Below, piece after piece: positions 8,221-17,074 of a DNA stretch of 64,000 nucleotides (the first letter of the stretch is position 1; every line of letters starts with the position of its first letter). Origin of the DNA: Streptomyces platensis (GTDB lineage Bacteria; Actinomycetota; Actinomycetes; Streptomycetales; Streptomycetaceae); assembly GCF_008704855.1 (NCBI RefSeq), contig NZ_CP023691.1, positions 7,688,001-7,752,000 on the forward strand, given 5' to 3'. The position numbers and the translations under genes were made by a program. The notes under the pieces are model-generated. The model saw nothing but the letters and a program-made list of their open reading frames with translations, made no database searches and was not told where the DNA came from.

Positions 8221-8471
8221 CCCTTCTGGACGGCCCGCTCGTTCACGAGGGGCGAGCGTTGGCGATGGCCTCTACAGGACGTCAGACCTGGTCGGATGCC
8301 CGGACTCATCGGTCGGCGCGTCAGGGGGACAGCAGGCGCCCTGTGTGCGCCTCTCGCGGACGTACGGCCGTCCGCCCGCCCGCACCGCACCCTTAGCCCT
8401 GCCGGGCCGCCTGGCGGGCGTCTGCGCCGCTCGGAGCGCAACCGGACGTATCGCCCTCGCCCGGACGCGGC
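8221..8471. other. Non-coding stretch beyond the SnoaL remnant
   Basis: Together with the terminator that follows, this leaves about 330 bp without a recognisable gene. Frames on both strands are Arg/Pro-rich translations of GC-rich DNA with no recognisable domain. It may contain decayed sequence of the SnoaL-like gene, but I cannot align any part of it. Confidence 0.35.
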
Positions 8472-8509
8472 GAAGGGCCGCCCCGCGCACTGCGCGAGGA
8501 CGGCCCTTC
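8472..8509 (-). terminator. Hairpin terminator downstream of CbiX-like gene
   Basis: GAAGGGCCG at 8472-8480 pairs perfectly with CGGCCCTTC at 8501-8509. The structure lies 40 bp past the stop of the minus-strand CbiX-like gene and has the strong GC stem usual for Streptomyces terminators. Confidence 0.65.
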
Positions 8510-8548
8510 GGAGAACGGTGTCCGGTCTCGGGACCGAGGCTCTGTCGT

Positions 8549-9502
8549 CTAGCGGACCGGGACCCCCTGCGCCTGCGTCGGAAGGGTGATCCCCATCGCC
8601 GCCGCGTAGTTCGAGAGCACCAGCCGGCCCACCGTGCCGTAGGCGCCCAGCGCCTCGGCCGACGCGCAGCCGGCTTCCGCCGCGGCCGCCCCCAGCAGGC
8701 CGTCGCTGATCTCCGGGCCGATCAGGTACGGGGCCAGCGCCAACTGCTGCGAACCGGACTCCCGCAGCTGCTCGGCCGTACGGGAGATGGCGCCCTCCTG
8801 GTCCAGGGCGGCGGCGAGCACCGGCACCGCGAGCCGCGCCGAGAGCAGCATGCCGGTGATCCCGGCGGCCTGCACGGCTTCCTCGCCGCCCACGGTGGCG
8901 AGGATGATGCCGTCCGCGGCCGTGGCGACCGTGAACAGCCGGGCGCGGTCCGCCCGCGCCAGACCGGCCTCGGAGAGCCGGACGTGCAGCGCCTCGGCGA
9001 GCAGCGGGTGCGGACCGAGGACATCGGTCAGCTCGGCGCCGGAGCCGCTGTTCATCATCGCCTGGCGTATCCGGCGCAGCAGGGCGCTGTCCGGGCCGGC
9101 CAGCAGCGGTACCACCACGGCGGCGGGGCCGGGGTCGGGCTGTCCGTCGGCGCCCACCCGGTCCTTGTGCTCGGCGGCGGCGTGCGCGAGCACGGCCTCC
9201 AGGGACGGGAACTCGTCGTCGCCACCATCGACATAGCCGATCCGGGCGTCGAGGCCCGGGAGTTCGGAGCGGGCGATGCTGGAAACCTCCTCCGCCAGGC
9301 TGCGCGAGGCGCCGGACGGAGTGCCGGGTACGGCCAGCACCAGGGCGGGCGCGCCCTCGGGTGCGGCGAGCGGCTCCGGCTTGCGGTGGCGGCCGGTCTG
9401 CCTGCGCGGCATCCGTACCGGCAGACCGGGTGCGGCTCCCGGGCTCGGGGAGGCGGCGTCAAAATCGGGCGAGCCAGGTGCGGGCCCAGTGGGGGAACTC
9501 AT
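8549..9502 (-). CDS. Sirohydrochlorin chelatase-like (CbiX) family protein
   Basis: This 317-aa protein resembles the two-domain CbiX/SirB chelatases that insert cobalt or iron into sirohydrochlorin. The first domain starts at LVLAVPGTPSGASRSLAEEV and the second covers LTDVLGPHPLLAEALHVRL to LSNYAAAMGITLP. The canonical N-terminal His (usually HGS or HGT after the first strand) is replaced by PGT, so catalysis is uncertain, and proline-rich residues 1-55 are probably disordered. I start at the ATG at 9502 because residues upstream are not family-like. No other cobalamin or siroheme gene is adjacent. Confidence 0.75.
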   Translation of the reverse strand: MSSPTGPAPGSPDFDAASPSPGAAPGLPVRMPRRQTGRHRKPEPLAAPEGAPALVLAVPGTPSGASRSLAEEVSSIARSELPGLDARIGYVDGGDDEFPSLEAVLAHAAAEHKDRVGADGQPDPGPAAVVVPLLAGPDSALLRRIRQAMMNSGSGAELTDVLGPHPLLAEALHVRLSEAGLARADRARLFTVATAADGIILATVGGEEAVQAAGITGMLLSARLAVPVLAAALDQEGAISRTAEQLRESGSQQLALAPYLIGPEISDGLLGAAAAEAGCASAEALGAYGTVGRLVLSNYAAAMGITLPTQAQGVPVR

Positions 9503-9585
9503 GGCGTCGCATGCTAACGCCTCGGACCCCCCCGCGCGGAGGGAGGGTTGGGTGGAGCGGTATCCGTCCCGATTTATCCCGCGCG

Positions 9586-10614
9586 TCACCCCGGCGCAGG
9601 CCGTGTGATCTGCAACAACTTCCGATCTGTGGGCAGCGTCAGACGGTCGCCGGCCAGTGCCGCGGCGAGGGTCAGTGCCCCGTCCAGCGGACTCCCGGCG
9701 GCGGCTGCCGTACGGGCCTGCGGCAACCGCTCGGCGAGTGCCGTACGCAGCGGAGCCAGCAGGGGTTCACCCATGCCGAACAGCCCGCCGGTACAGGCCA
9801 CCGCGCTGCCGGCGCCCGGCGGGCAGACCGCGGCCGCGGCATCGGCGATATGGCCCGCCGCGGCCCGCAGGATGCCGAGGGCCACCGGGTCGTCCCCGGT
9901 GGCGCAGCGGGCGACCTCCGGGGCGAACGAGGCCAGCACGGCGGGCCGGTCGGGGCGCGGGTAGAGCGCGCCGGGCAGCCCCGCGACCGGCCCGAACACC
10001 GCTTCCGCGCGCGCCAGCAGGGCGGCCGAGCCGCCCGGCCGTCCGTCGTACGCGCGCAGTGCGGCCTCCAGTCCGGCGCGGCCGATCCAGGCACCGCCGC
10101 CGCAGTCGCCCAGCAGATGGCCCCAGCCGTCCGCGCGGCGCCAACCGCCTTCCGGGGTCAGGTCGGTGCCCAGGGCGATCATGCCGGTGCCCGCGGCGAC
10201 CACCGCACCGGGCCGCTGGCCCAGTGCCCCGGCGTACGCGGTGACCGCGTCCGCGGCGAGGGCGACCTGCCGCACCCCGAACGCGGATGCCAGCGCGCCC
10301 GGCAGCCGGGCGCGGAGCTCCTCGCCCAGCGTGGCCATACCGGCCGCCCCCACGCATACCGCGGCGAACCCGTCCGCGCCCGCTTCGTGTGCCAACTCCG
10401 CTGCGGCGGGCAGCAGTTGGGACAGCAGATGCTCCGCGTCGATCCCCGCGGGGCCGGTGCGCACCGGCTCGTCCGAGGAACGGGCGGCCAGCGGCCGGGC
10501 CTCGGCGTCGTCGGCGCGGGCGACGGCGCACCGCAGCCCCGAGCCGCCGGAGTCGACGCCGAGGACAAGGCCGGCCCGGAGGGTGTCCGGGCGGCGGCCG
10601 GCCGGCTCACCCAA
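9586..10614 (-). CDS. BadF/BadG-type sugar kinase, likely N-acetylglucosamine kinase
   Basis: This 342-aa protein is an actin-fold ATPase of the BadF/BadG/BcrA/BcrD family, which in Streptomyces mostly contains N-acetylglucosamine kinases. The phosphate-1 motif is LVLGVDSGGSGLRCAVA near residue 16, the sugar/adenosine region includes VVAAGTGMIALG and GDCGGGAWIGRAGLEAAL, and the last glycine-rich turn is VACTGGLFGMGEPLL. Its start overlaps the 3' end of the upstream scramblase-like gene by 8 bp, implying translational coupling. GlcNAc as substrate fits the chitin-related LPMO elsewhere in the window but is not proven by sequence. Confidence 0.85.
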   Translation of the reverse strand: MGEPAGRRPDTLRAGLVLGVDSGGSGLRCAVARADDAEARPLAARSSDEPVRTGPAGIDAEHLLSQLLPAAAELAHEAGADGFAAVCVGAAGMATLGEELRARLPGALASAFGVRQVALAADAVTAYAGALGQRPGAVVAAGTGMIALGTDLTPEGGWRRADGWGHLLGDCGGGAWIGRAGLEAALRAYDGRPGGSAALLARAEAVFGPVAGLPGALYPRPDRPAVLASFAPEVARCATGDDPVALGILRAAAGHIADAAAAVCPPGAGSAVACTGGLFGMGEPLLAPLRTALAERLPQARTAAAAGSPLDGALTLAAALAGDRLTLPTDRKLLQITRPAPG

Positions 10615-11692
10615 AGCCGCGGGCGTCCTGCTTGAGCGCGGTGTCGACCGTCAGGGCCGTGGCGACGACCAGGCTCAGCAGCGGGTCGGGCAGCTGCTGG
10701 TGGATCTGCAGGACGTAGTTGTCCGCGCTCGTGAACATCGTCTTGGCGAGGCCCTCCCAGGTCTTGGTGATCCGGGCGATCTCGGTGTCGGCGTGGTCCA
10801 CGATGGCGAAGTTCCAGGCGCGCCAGTTCTCCGCCTTGATGGCGCCGATCTGCTGGCCGTTGACCATCATCGCGAAGTTGATCTTCCCGATGGCGTTCTG
10901 CTGCACGATCTCGCCGACCGGCGAACCGTCCGGCCGCTGCACGATCACCTTGGACTTGATGATCTTCGCGGGCCGGGTCAGCACCAGCTGCGGCTGGCCG
11001 TACGCGTCCCGGATCTCCAGCTTGTGGGTCATGTACTGATCGAGGCTGGAGACCACCCGGAGCACCTTCTTGGCCGTGCTCTGGCCGACCTGGACGACCG
11101 CGCCCAGGGTGTTGCCGTGCTGGTCGAAGACGCTGTACTCGTTCGTGACCTCGATGAGCTTGGCCTTCTGGTTGACCACCAGCACCGGTTCGGTGAACAG
11201 GGTGCCGCCACCGGGCCCGCCGGGCGCCACGCCCGCCTTCTGCTGCACCTGCTGCTGTACGGCGGCCGGATTCCCGCCCGGCTGCCCCGCCATCGGCTGC
11301 TGTCCGTACGGCTGCTGCATCGGCTGGCCGGGCATCGGCTGACCGGGCGCGTGCTGGCCGGGCGCCTGCTGCGGGTAGCCGTAGGCCTGGCCGTGCGGCG
11401 CGCCGCCCTGCTGCGGGCCCGGATACGGTGCCTGGCCCGGTGCCTGCGCGGACTGCTGCGGAGCGAACTGCTGTGGCATCTGCTGCTGCGGGGGCTGCTG
11501 GGTGGCCTGCTGCGCGGGCGCCTGCTGAACCTGGTGGGGGCCGGGCTGTGGTGCCTGGCTCTGGGCGGGCGCCGCGGCCTGTTGTCCCGGGTGGGTGTGC
11601 TCCGTCCACTGGGACCCGTCCCACCAGCGAAGTTGGTGGGGGGTGCCCTGCGGGTCGGCATACCAACCCGCAGGGATGTTCGCATTCGTCAT
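10607..11692 (-). CDS. DUF2510 / phospholipid scramblase-family protein
   Basis: This 361-aa protein has three parts. Residues 1-35 form a DUF2510 module (IPAGWYADPQGTPHQLRWWD), about 36-150 are a Gln/Pro/Gly/Ala-rich low-complexity linker, and about 160-361 form a LURP-one/scramblase-like beta barrel (TLFTEPVLVVNQKAKLIEV to LDQYMTHKLEIRDAYG and NAIGKINFAMMVNGQQIG). DUF2510 usually marks actinobacterial envelope or signalling proteins. I use the ATG at 11692, which starts the DUF2510 module exactly. It precedes and overlaps the GlcNAc kinase gene. Lipid movement has not been shown for bacterial members. Confidence 0.87.
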   Translation of the reverse strand: MTNANIPAGWYADPQGTPHQLRWWDGSQWTEHTHPGQQAAAPAQSQAPQPGPHQVQQAPAQQATQQPPQQQMPQQFAPQQSAQAPGQAPYPGPQQGGAPHGQAYGYPQQAPGQHAPGQPMPGQPMQQPYGQQPMAGQPGGNPAAVQQQVQQKAGVAPGGPGGGTLFTEPVLVVNQKAKLIEVTNEYSVFDQHGNTLGAVVQVGQSTAKKVLRVVSSLDQYMTHKLEIRDAYGQPQLVLTRPAKIIKSKVIVQRPDGSPVGEIVQQNAIGKINFAMMVNGQQIGAIKAENWRAWNFAIVDHADTEIARITKTWEGLAKTMFTSADNYVLQIHQQLPDPLLSLVVATALTVDTALKQDARGFG

Positions 11693-11715
11693 GCGGGGCA
11701 CACTATCGCCCGGGG

Positions 11716-12393
11716 TCAGGGCAGCCTCCAGTCGACGGGCTGGGCGCCCTGTCGCTCCAGGAGCTCGTTCACCCGACTGAACGGCCGCGAGCCGAAGAAG
11801 CCCCGGTCGGCGGACATGGGGGAGGGATGGGCGGACTCGACGGCCGGCAGCTCGCCGAGCAGCGGCCGCAGATTGCGGGCGTCGCGCCCCCACAGCACCG
11901 ACACCAGCGGGCGTCCGCGCGCCACCAGCGCCCGGATGGCCTGCTCGGTGACCTCCTCCCAGCCCTTGCCGCGATGCGCGGCGGGCTTGCGGGGGGCCGT
12001 GGTCAGCGCTCTGTTCAGCAGCAGAACACCCTGGCGGGTCCACGGCGTCAGATCGCCGTTCGAAGGGCGGGGGAGTCCGAGGTCGGAGTGCATCTCGCGG
12101 AAGATGTTCTCCAGGCTGCCGGGCAGCGGGCGGACGTCCGGCGCCACGGAGAAGCTGAGCCCGACCGCATGCCCCGGGGTGGGGTAGGGGTCCTGTCCGA
12201 CGATGAGGACCCGCACCTCGTCGAAGGGCTGTTGGAAGGCGCGCAGCACATTGTTCCCGGCCGGGAGATAGGTGCGTCCCGCGGCGATCTCCGCCCGCAG
12301 GAAATCACCCATCGCGGCGATCCGTCCGGCGACCGGCTCAAGTGCCTTGGCCCAGCCCGGTTCGACAATGTCTTGGAGAGGTTGTGCAGCCAC
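11716..12393 (-). CDS. ung: Uracil-DNA glycosylase, family 1
   Basis: This 225-aa enzyme removes uracil from DNA as the first step of base-excision repair. All family-1 motifs are present: the catalytic water-activating loop [18 protein letters not shown], the uracil-binding LLNRALTT region, and the DNA-intercalating loop [18 protein letters not shown] with its catalytic histidine. The length is normal for Ung. It lies 23 bp upstream of the DUF2510/scramblase gene on the same strand, so the two may share a transcript. Streptomyces often carry two Ung copies; which copy this is cannot be told here. Confidence 0.96.
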   Translation of the reverse strand: MAAQPLQDIVEPGWAKALEPVAGRIAAMGDFLRAEIAAGRTYLPAGNNVLRAFQQPFDEVRVLIVGQDPYPTPGHAVGLSFSVAPDVRPLPGSLENIFREMHSDLGLPRPSNGDLTPWTRQGVLLLNRALTTAPRKPAAHRGKGWEEVTEQAIRALVARGRPLVSVLWGRDARNLRPLLGELPAVESAHPSPMSADRGFFGSRPFSRVNELLERQGAQPVDWRLP

Positions 12394-12538
12394 GGGATCA
12401 CCCTACTGGCCGCGGGCCCCTCCGCTTCAACCGATGGCCCGAGCCCGGCCGCCCGGAGCGGTGGGGCGCCCCAACTGTCCAACCCCACCGCTGCGTTACT
12501 CGGTATTCCGGTGCTCTCCCTGCCCTCCATGCTTCCCC

Positions 12539-13624
12539 TCAGGTAACGGCGGCCGCCCGTACGCACAGCACATCCGGCAGATGGGAGGCGAGCTGCTGCC
12601 AGCTGTCGCCGTCGTCCGCGCTGGCGTACACCTCGCCGTTGCGGTTGCCGAAATACACCCCCGCGGGGTCGCTGTCGTCGACGGACAGTGCGTCCCTGAG
12701 CACCGTGCCGTAGTGGTCCTCGTGCGGCAGGCCTGCGCTGAGCGGCTCCCAGCTCCGGCCGGCGTCGGCGGTGCGGTAGACCCGGCAGCGGTGCTCGGCC
12801 GGCACCCGGTCGATATCGGCGGTGATCGGGAAGAGATAGGCGACATCCCCCGTGCGCGGATGCGCGGCCACCGCGAAACCGAAGTCCGAGGGGAGCCCGC
12901 TGCCGATATCCGTCCAGGTCGCGCCCGCGTCATCGCTGCGGTAGACGCCCCAGTGGTTCTGTAGATAGAGCCGGTCGCGGTTGACCGGGTCCTGCGCGAT
13001 CTTGTGGACGCACTGGCCGAACTCCGGATGCTGATCCGGCAGGAAGACCGCCTTGACGCCCTTGTTGGACGGTGCCCAGCTGGCGCCCCCGTCACGGGTG
13101 CGGAAGACTCCGGCCGCCGAAACGGCGACGGTGACCGCGTCGGCGTCCCGCGGGTCGGTGACCACCGTGTGCACGGCCAGCCCGCCGCCGCCCGGCACCC
13201 ACTGCTCCCGGCTCGGGTGGTCCCACAGTGCCCGTACGAGCTCAAAGGTCTCGCCGCCGTCCTCGGAGCGGAACAGGCCGCCGGGCTCGGTGCCCGCGTA
13301 GACCACATCGGGGGCGGCGGGCCCGGCCGGATGCAGCTGCCACACCCGCTCCAGCGAAGTCCCGGTGTCCGTGGGGTACTTGACCGCGGGGCGGGCGGGC
13401 TCGTGCCAGGTCTCGCCCAGATCGTCGGAGTGGAAAACCGACGGGCCCCAGTGGGCGCTGTCGGCGCCGGCCAGCAGCCGGGGGGTCGCGCGGCGGGTGT
13501 CGATCCCGAGGGAGTACACCGCCTGGGCGGGGAAATGGGGACCGCTCAATTCCCAGTCACCATGCCGCCGACGGCCGATGAAGAGCCCTTTGCGGGTCCC
13601 CACCGCGAGTAGTACGTCAGTCAT
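12539..13624 (-). CDS. BNR/sialidase-like beta-propeller protein
   Basis: This 361-aa protein is a WD40/YVTN/BNR-like exo-alpha-sialidase-fold protein. Repeated Asp-box motifs are evident (SDDLGETW, SEDGGETF, TRDGGASW, SDDAGATW, TADAGRSW, SADDGDSW), each marking a propeller blade. The sequence starts at once with MTDVLLAVGTRKGLFIGRR and has no signal peptide. Longer in-frame starts exist, but the ATG at 13624 begins the first blade. The glycosidase catalytic residues cannot be confirmed, and many proteins of this fold are not sialidases, so the function stays open. Confidence 0.85.
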   Translation of the reverse strand: MTDVLLAVGTRKGLFIGRRRHGDWELSGPHFPAQAVYSLGIDTRRATPRLLAGADSAHWGPSVFHSDDLGETWHEPARPAVKYPTDTGTSLERVWQLHPAGPAAPDVVYAGTEPGGLFRSEDGGETFELVRALWDHPSREQWVPGGGGLAVHTVVTDPRDADAVTVAVSAAGVFRTRDGGASWAPSNKGVKAVFLPDQHPEFGQCVHKIAQDPVNRDRLYLQNHWGVYRSDDAGATWTDIGSGLPSDFGFAVAAHPRTGDVAYLFPITADIDRVPAEHRCRVYRTADAGRSWEPLSAGLPHEDHYGTVLRDALSVDDSDPAGVYFGNRNGEVYASADDGDSWQQLASHLPDVLCVRAAAVT

Positions 13625-13769
13625 GCCGGAACACCTCCGGGACGCCGTTGTCTCAGATAGTGGCAAGTCTGCACCCGACCACTGACAATGGCGTCCCGGC
13701 GGGAATCCGCGCAGGTCGGACGGTGCGGCACCGGCTCCCGCCGCGATGCCGCAGGCCCGTCCGGCGGCC

Positions 13770-14873
13770 TCAGACGGCCCGGAGGTACTGCTGCGGCACG
13801 GGGATCTCCGCACCCAGTTCCCGCGCCGCCTGCTGCGCGAAGCTGGGGGAGCGCAGCAGCTCACGGCCGAGCAGCACGGCGTCCGCCTGGCCGTCCGCGA
13901 TGATCTTCTCGGCCTGCCGCGCCTCGGTGATCAGACCGACCGCGCCCACCGCCAGACCGCTCTCCTTCTTGACCCGCTCCGCGAACGGCACCTGGTAGCC
14001 GGGCCCCGTGGTGATCTTGGCGTCGGGGGCGTTGCCGCCCGTGGAGGTGTCCAGCAGATCGATGCCGTGCTCCCGCAGGTCGCGGGCGAAGCGCACGGTG
14101 TCGTCGGCCGTCCAGCCCTCGCGCGCATCGCTCTCGTCCTCGGTGAGCCAGTCGGTCGCCGAGATCCGGAAGAAGACCGGCAGTTCGTCGGGCCAGACCG
14201 CCCGTACGGCGTCCACGACCTCCAGCGCGAACCGCGTCCGGTTCTCGTACGAGCCGCCGTACGCGTCGGTGCGCCGGTTGGTGAAGGGGGAGAGGAACTC
14301 ATTGATCAGATAGCCGTGCGCACCATGGATCTCGGCCACCTGGAAGCCCGCGGCCAGCGCCCGCCGGGCCGCCGCGCCGAACTGCGCGACGCGCTCCTGG
14401 ATCTGCTCCACGGACAGCTCCGCCGGGGTCGCGAACCCGTCGTCGAACGGCACCGCGCTCGGCGCGACCGGCTCCCACCCATGCCGCTGACCAGGGAGGA
14501 CCGGGCCGCCGCGGTTCACCCAGGGGCGCTCGGTGGACGCCTTCCTTCCGGCATGGGCGATCTGGATTCCCGGGATGGTGCCCTGCGCCTTGAGGAAGTC
14601 GGTGATGCGCCGGAACGCCTCGGTCTGGGTGTCGTTCCACAGCCCCAGGTCGTACGGGCTGATGCGCCCCTCGGGGCTCACCGCGGTCGCCTCCGCGAGG
14701 ATGAGGCCGGTTCCGCCCGTCGCCCGCGCGGCCAGGTGCTGGAAGTGCCAGTCGCCGGGCGCCCCCGCTTCCGGGCCGTCGGGGGCCGCGGAGTACTGGC
14801 ACATCGGGGCCATCCAGAGGCGGTTCGGGACGGTCAGCGAGCGGAGGGTGATGGGCTCGAACAGTGCGCTCAC
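13770..14873 (-). CDS. NADH:flavin oxidoreductase, old yellow enzyme family (YqjM-like)
   Basis: This 367-aa flavoenzyme reduces activated C=C bonds using FMN and NAD(P)H. It begins SALFEPITLRSLTVPNRLWM and has the YqjM-type MAPMCQYSA with the Cys that tunes FMN, IQIAHAGRKAS with the substrate His, the long EIHGAHGYLINEFLSP motif, and ITEARQAEKIIADGQADAVLLGRELL for FMN phosphate binding. The GTG at 14873 fits the family start. Divergent from an ArsR repressor, it has a TTGACA promoter in the spacer, suggesting induction by a reactive or electrophilic compound. Confidence 0.93.
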   Translation of the reverse strand: MSALFEPITLRSLTVPNRLWMAPMCQYSAAPDGPEAGAPGDWHFQHLAARATGGTGLILAEATAVSPEGRISPYDLGLWNDTQTEAFRRITDFLKAQGTIPGIQIAHAGRKASTERPWVNRGGPVLPGQRHGWEPVAPSAVPFDDGFATPAELSVEQIQERVAQFGAAARRALAAGFQVAEIHGAHGYLINEFLSPFTNRRTDAYGGSYENRTRFALEVVDAVRAVWPDELPVFFRISATDWLTEDESDAREGWTADDTVRFARDLREHGIDLLDTSTGGNAPDAKITTGPGYQVPFAERVKKESGLAVGAVGLITEARQAEKIIADGQADAVLLGRELLRSPSFAQQAARELGAEIPVPQQYLRAV

Positions 14874-14926
14874 AGCAGGCTCCTGTACCTGAAGATGAAC
14901 GGGTACCGGCCGGAACCCGCAGTCAT

Positions 14927-14966
14927 ACGATAGTCGTCGTACTACGGTGGATGTCAAACTACGACG
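14927..14966 (-). promoter_or_regulatory. Promoter of the old yellow enzyme gene with flanking inverted repeat
   Basis: On the minus strand TTGACA (14957-14952) is a perfect -35 box, with TATCGT (14932-14927) as a -10 box 19 bp away. An inverted repeat CGTCGTA (14935-14941) and TACGACG (14960-14966) brackets the -35 box. Its placement would let a bound repressor, most simply the divergent ArsR protein, block the polymerase. The spacing is one to two bases longer than ideal. Confidence 0.55.
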
Positions 14967-15038
14967 CTTCTCGTACAATGAACGGGCGGGTCGGTACGTC
15001 AGGCCCTACCGCGCCCCGCAGAAGAATCAGGAGCCGTC

Positions 15039-15410
15039 ATGCCGACCGAGACCACCTCCCCGCGCACCCCGTCGGGCTCCCGTTCGCTGGAGCACCCGGC
15101 CCGTGCGGACATCCGGCTCGCCGAGGTGCTGCATGCGCTCGCCGACCCGATGCGCCTGCGCATCGTCCGCGCCCTGGCGGCCGCCGAGGGCGAGCTGAAC
15201 TGCGCGGACATCGAACTCCCGGTCAGCAAGTCGACCTGCACCCACCACTTCAGGGTGCTGCGCGAGCACGGCGTCATCCAGCAGTTCTACCGGGGCACCG
15301 CCAAGATGAACGGACTGCGCCGGGCCGACCTGGAGGACCTCTTCCCCGGCCTGATCGACGCCGTCCTCCGGGGGGCGGAGCTTCAGGCGCGCCACCTCGG
15401 GGAGGAGTGA
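15039..15410 (+). CDS. ArsR family winged-helix repressor
   Basis: This 123-aa protein has the ArsR/SmtB layout: an N-terminal helix (IRLAEVLHALADPMRLRIVRAL), the helix-turn-helix with recognition segment VSKSTCTHHFRVLREHGVI, and a wing ending YRGTAKMNGLRR. It lacks the classical ELCVCDL metal-binding sequence; Cys residues occur at NCADIEL and STCTHH, so thiol-based sensing is possible but unproven. It is divergent from the old yellow enzyme gene, a common actinobacterial pairing in which the repressor controls the reductase. Confidence 0.92.
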   Translation: MPTETTSPRTPSGSRSLEHPARADIRLAEVLHALADPMRLRIVRALAAAEGELNCADIELPVSKSTCTHHFRVLREHGVIQQFYRGTAKMNGLRRADLEDLFPGLIDAVLRGAELQARHLGEE

Positions 15411-15540
15411 ACGGGCGGCAGCCGATACGGCGCATCGGCGGCGGACGCACCCGATCCGCTTGCGTAGCCGGTCAGCCCGCGTGCCCGGTCCGCCCCCCGC
15501 ACCCGATCTGCTCGTGCACCCGGTCCGACCGGCCCGCCGA

Positions 15541-16938
15541 TCAGCTGCTCCGTTCCGCCGTGTGGGCCGCGTCCAACAGCCCTGACCAGTCCGGCAGCTT
15601 GACGGTGCCCCGCCCCAGTCCGCGGCCCCACTCCGCCTCGGCGGCCTCGATGGCCAGCCAGCCCGGCCAGGTGACCGGCCGCTGCCCCGCCCGGATCAGG
15701 GCCGTCACCGGATCGCCGGCCGAGGCGTGCTCCGCCAGGGCAGGGGCGTCCGCCAGCAGGGACAGCGCGGTCTCCTTCGCGCACGGCCGGTTCGTGCCGA
15801 TCACCCCCGTGGGGCCCCGCTTGATCCAGCCCGCCACATACACACCCGGGAGCGGCGAGCCGTCCCGCAGCACCCGCCCCGCCTGGTGCGGCACCGTCCC
15901 CGTCGTCTCGTCGAACGGCAGACCGGGCTGCGGCGTCCCCCGGTAGCCGACCGAACGCAGCACCAACTGCCCCTCGATCTCCTCGAATTCACCGGTACCC
16001 GAGACCCCGCCGTGCCCGTCCGGCGCCGTCCGCTCGAACCGCACCGCGCGCACGCCGCCGGCATCCCCCAGGATCTCGACGGGCCGCAGGAAGAACCGCA
16101 GGTGAATGCGGCGGCGACGGCGCGCGGGCGACGACTCCGGCGCGGTGTCCGGGCGCTCCGGTCCGGCCGCCTGCCGCTCCGCCCAGCCGCGCAGCACCTC
16201 GACATTCCGCCGCGCCACCGCGGGCAGCGCGCCCGGGTCCTGGTAGGCCGGGTCCAGCGCCAGCTCCTCGGGCCGTACCCGTACCTCCGTATCCGGAAGG
16301 GAGCCCAGCTCCCGCAGCTCCTTGGTGGTGAACTTGGCCTGGGAGGGGCCGCGTCTGCCGACCATCCAGACGTCCTCGACACGACTGTCCGCGAGTGCGC
16401 TGAGCGGCCCCTGCGGCATGTCGGTCGTGGCGAGTTCGGCGGCACCACGGGACAGCATCCGCGCCACGTCCACCGCCACATTCCCCACCCCGATCACCAG
16501 GGCGGACCTGGCCGCGAGGGTGAAGCGGAGCGCGGCGGCGTCCGGATGCGCGCTGTACCAGGCGACGAACTCGGTCGCCGGATGGCTGCCGGGCAGCTCC
16601 TCGCCCGGGATGCCCAGATGTCGGTCGGTGGCGGCGCCCACACAGAACACCACCGCGTCGAAGATCTCCCGCAACTCCGCGACGCCCAGCCCCGGTGCCC
16701 CCACCTCGACATTCCCCACGAAGTGCGCCCGGGGATGCTCCAGCACCGTGCGCAGATTGTTCTGCAACGACTTGATCTTCTCGTGGTCCGGTGCCACGCC
16801 GTAGCGCACCAGACCGTACGGGCAGGGCAGGCGGTCCAGGACGTACACCTCGAGGTCCGGTACGGCCTGCTGCTCGATCAGGGACTGGGCGGTGTAGACG
16901 CCGCTGGGCCCGGAACCGATCACTGCGACACGAAGCAC
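15541..16938 (-). CDS. FprA-like ferredoxin--NADP+ reductase
   Basis: This 465-aa flavoprotein resembles mycobacterial FprA and mitochondrial adrenodoxin reductase, which pass electrons from NADPH to ferredoxin, often for cytochromes P450. The FAD motif VIGSGPSGVY is at residues 6-15, PCPYGLVRYGVAPDHEKIKS is the family hallmark, VIGVGNVAVDVARML is the NADP site, and GVYVAGWIKRGPTGVIGTNR closes the FAD site. It appears monocistronic, with no P450 or ferredoxin gene adjacent, so it probably serves several redox partners. Confidence 0.94.
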   Translation of the reverse strand: MLRVAVIGSGPSGVYTAQSLIEQQAVPDLEVYVLDRLPCPYGLVRYGVAPDHEKIKSLQNNLRTVLEHPRAHFVGNVEVGAPGLGVAELREIFDAVVFCVGAATDRHLGIPGEELPGSHPATEFVAWYSAHPDAAALRFTLAARSALVIGVGNVAVDVARMLSRGAAELATTDMPQGPLSALADSRVEDVWMVGRRGPSQAKFTTKELRELGSLPDTEVRVRPEELALDPAYQDPGALPAVARRNVEVLRGWAERQAAGPERPDTAPESSPARRRRRIHLRFFLRPVEILGDAGGVRAVRFERTAPDGHGGVSGTGEFEEIEGQLVLRSVGYRGTPQPGLPFDETTGTVPHQAGRVLRDGSPLPGVYVAGWIKRGPTGVIGTNRPCAKETALSLLADAPALAEHASAGDPVTALIRAGQRPVTWPGWLAIEAAEAEWGRGLGRGTVKLPDWSGLLDAAHTAERSS

Positions 16939-17074
16939 AAGTGGCCCCTTCCGCGGAATACCCCCAGGATCGCACCGGCGGGCGCGCGACGGGAGATGCG
17001 CTATCGGGGTTGCTCCCCGTGGGATGAGCGTGCCGCGCTACTGGGCCGGGTGAACGGGGGGCTAGGTTTTCAAT

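Noticed and set aside
8157-8441. Minus-strand frame next to the SnoaL remnant
   Set aside because: Arg-rich translation in a different frame from the remnant, with no family resemblance.
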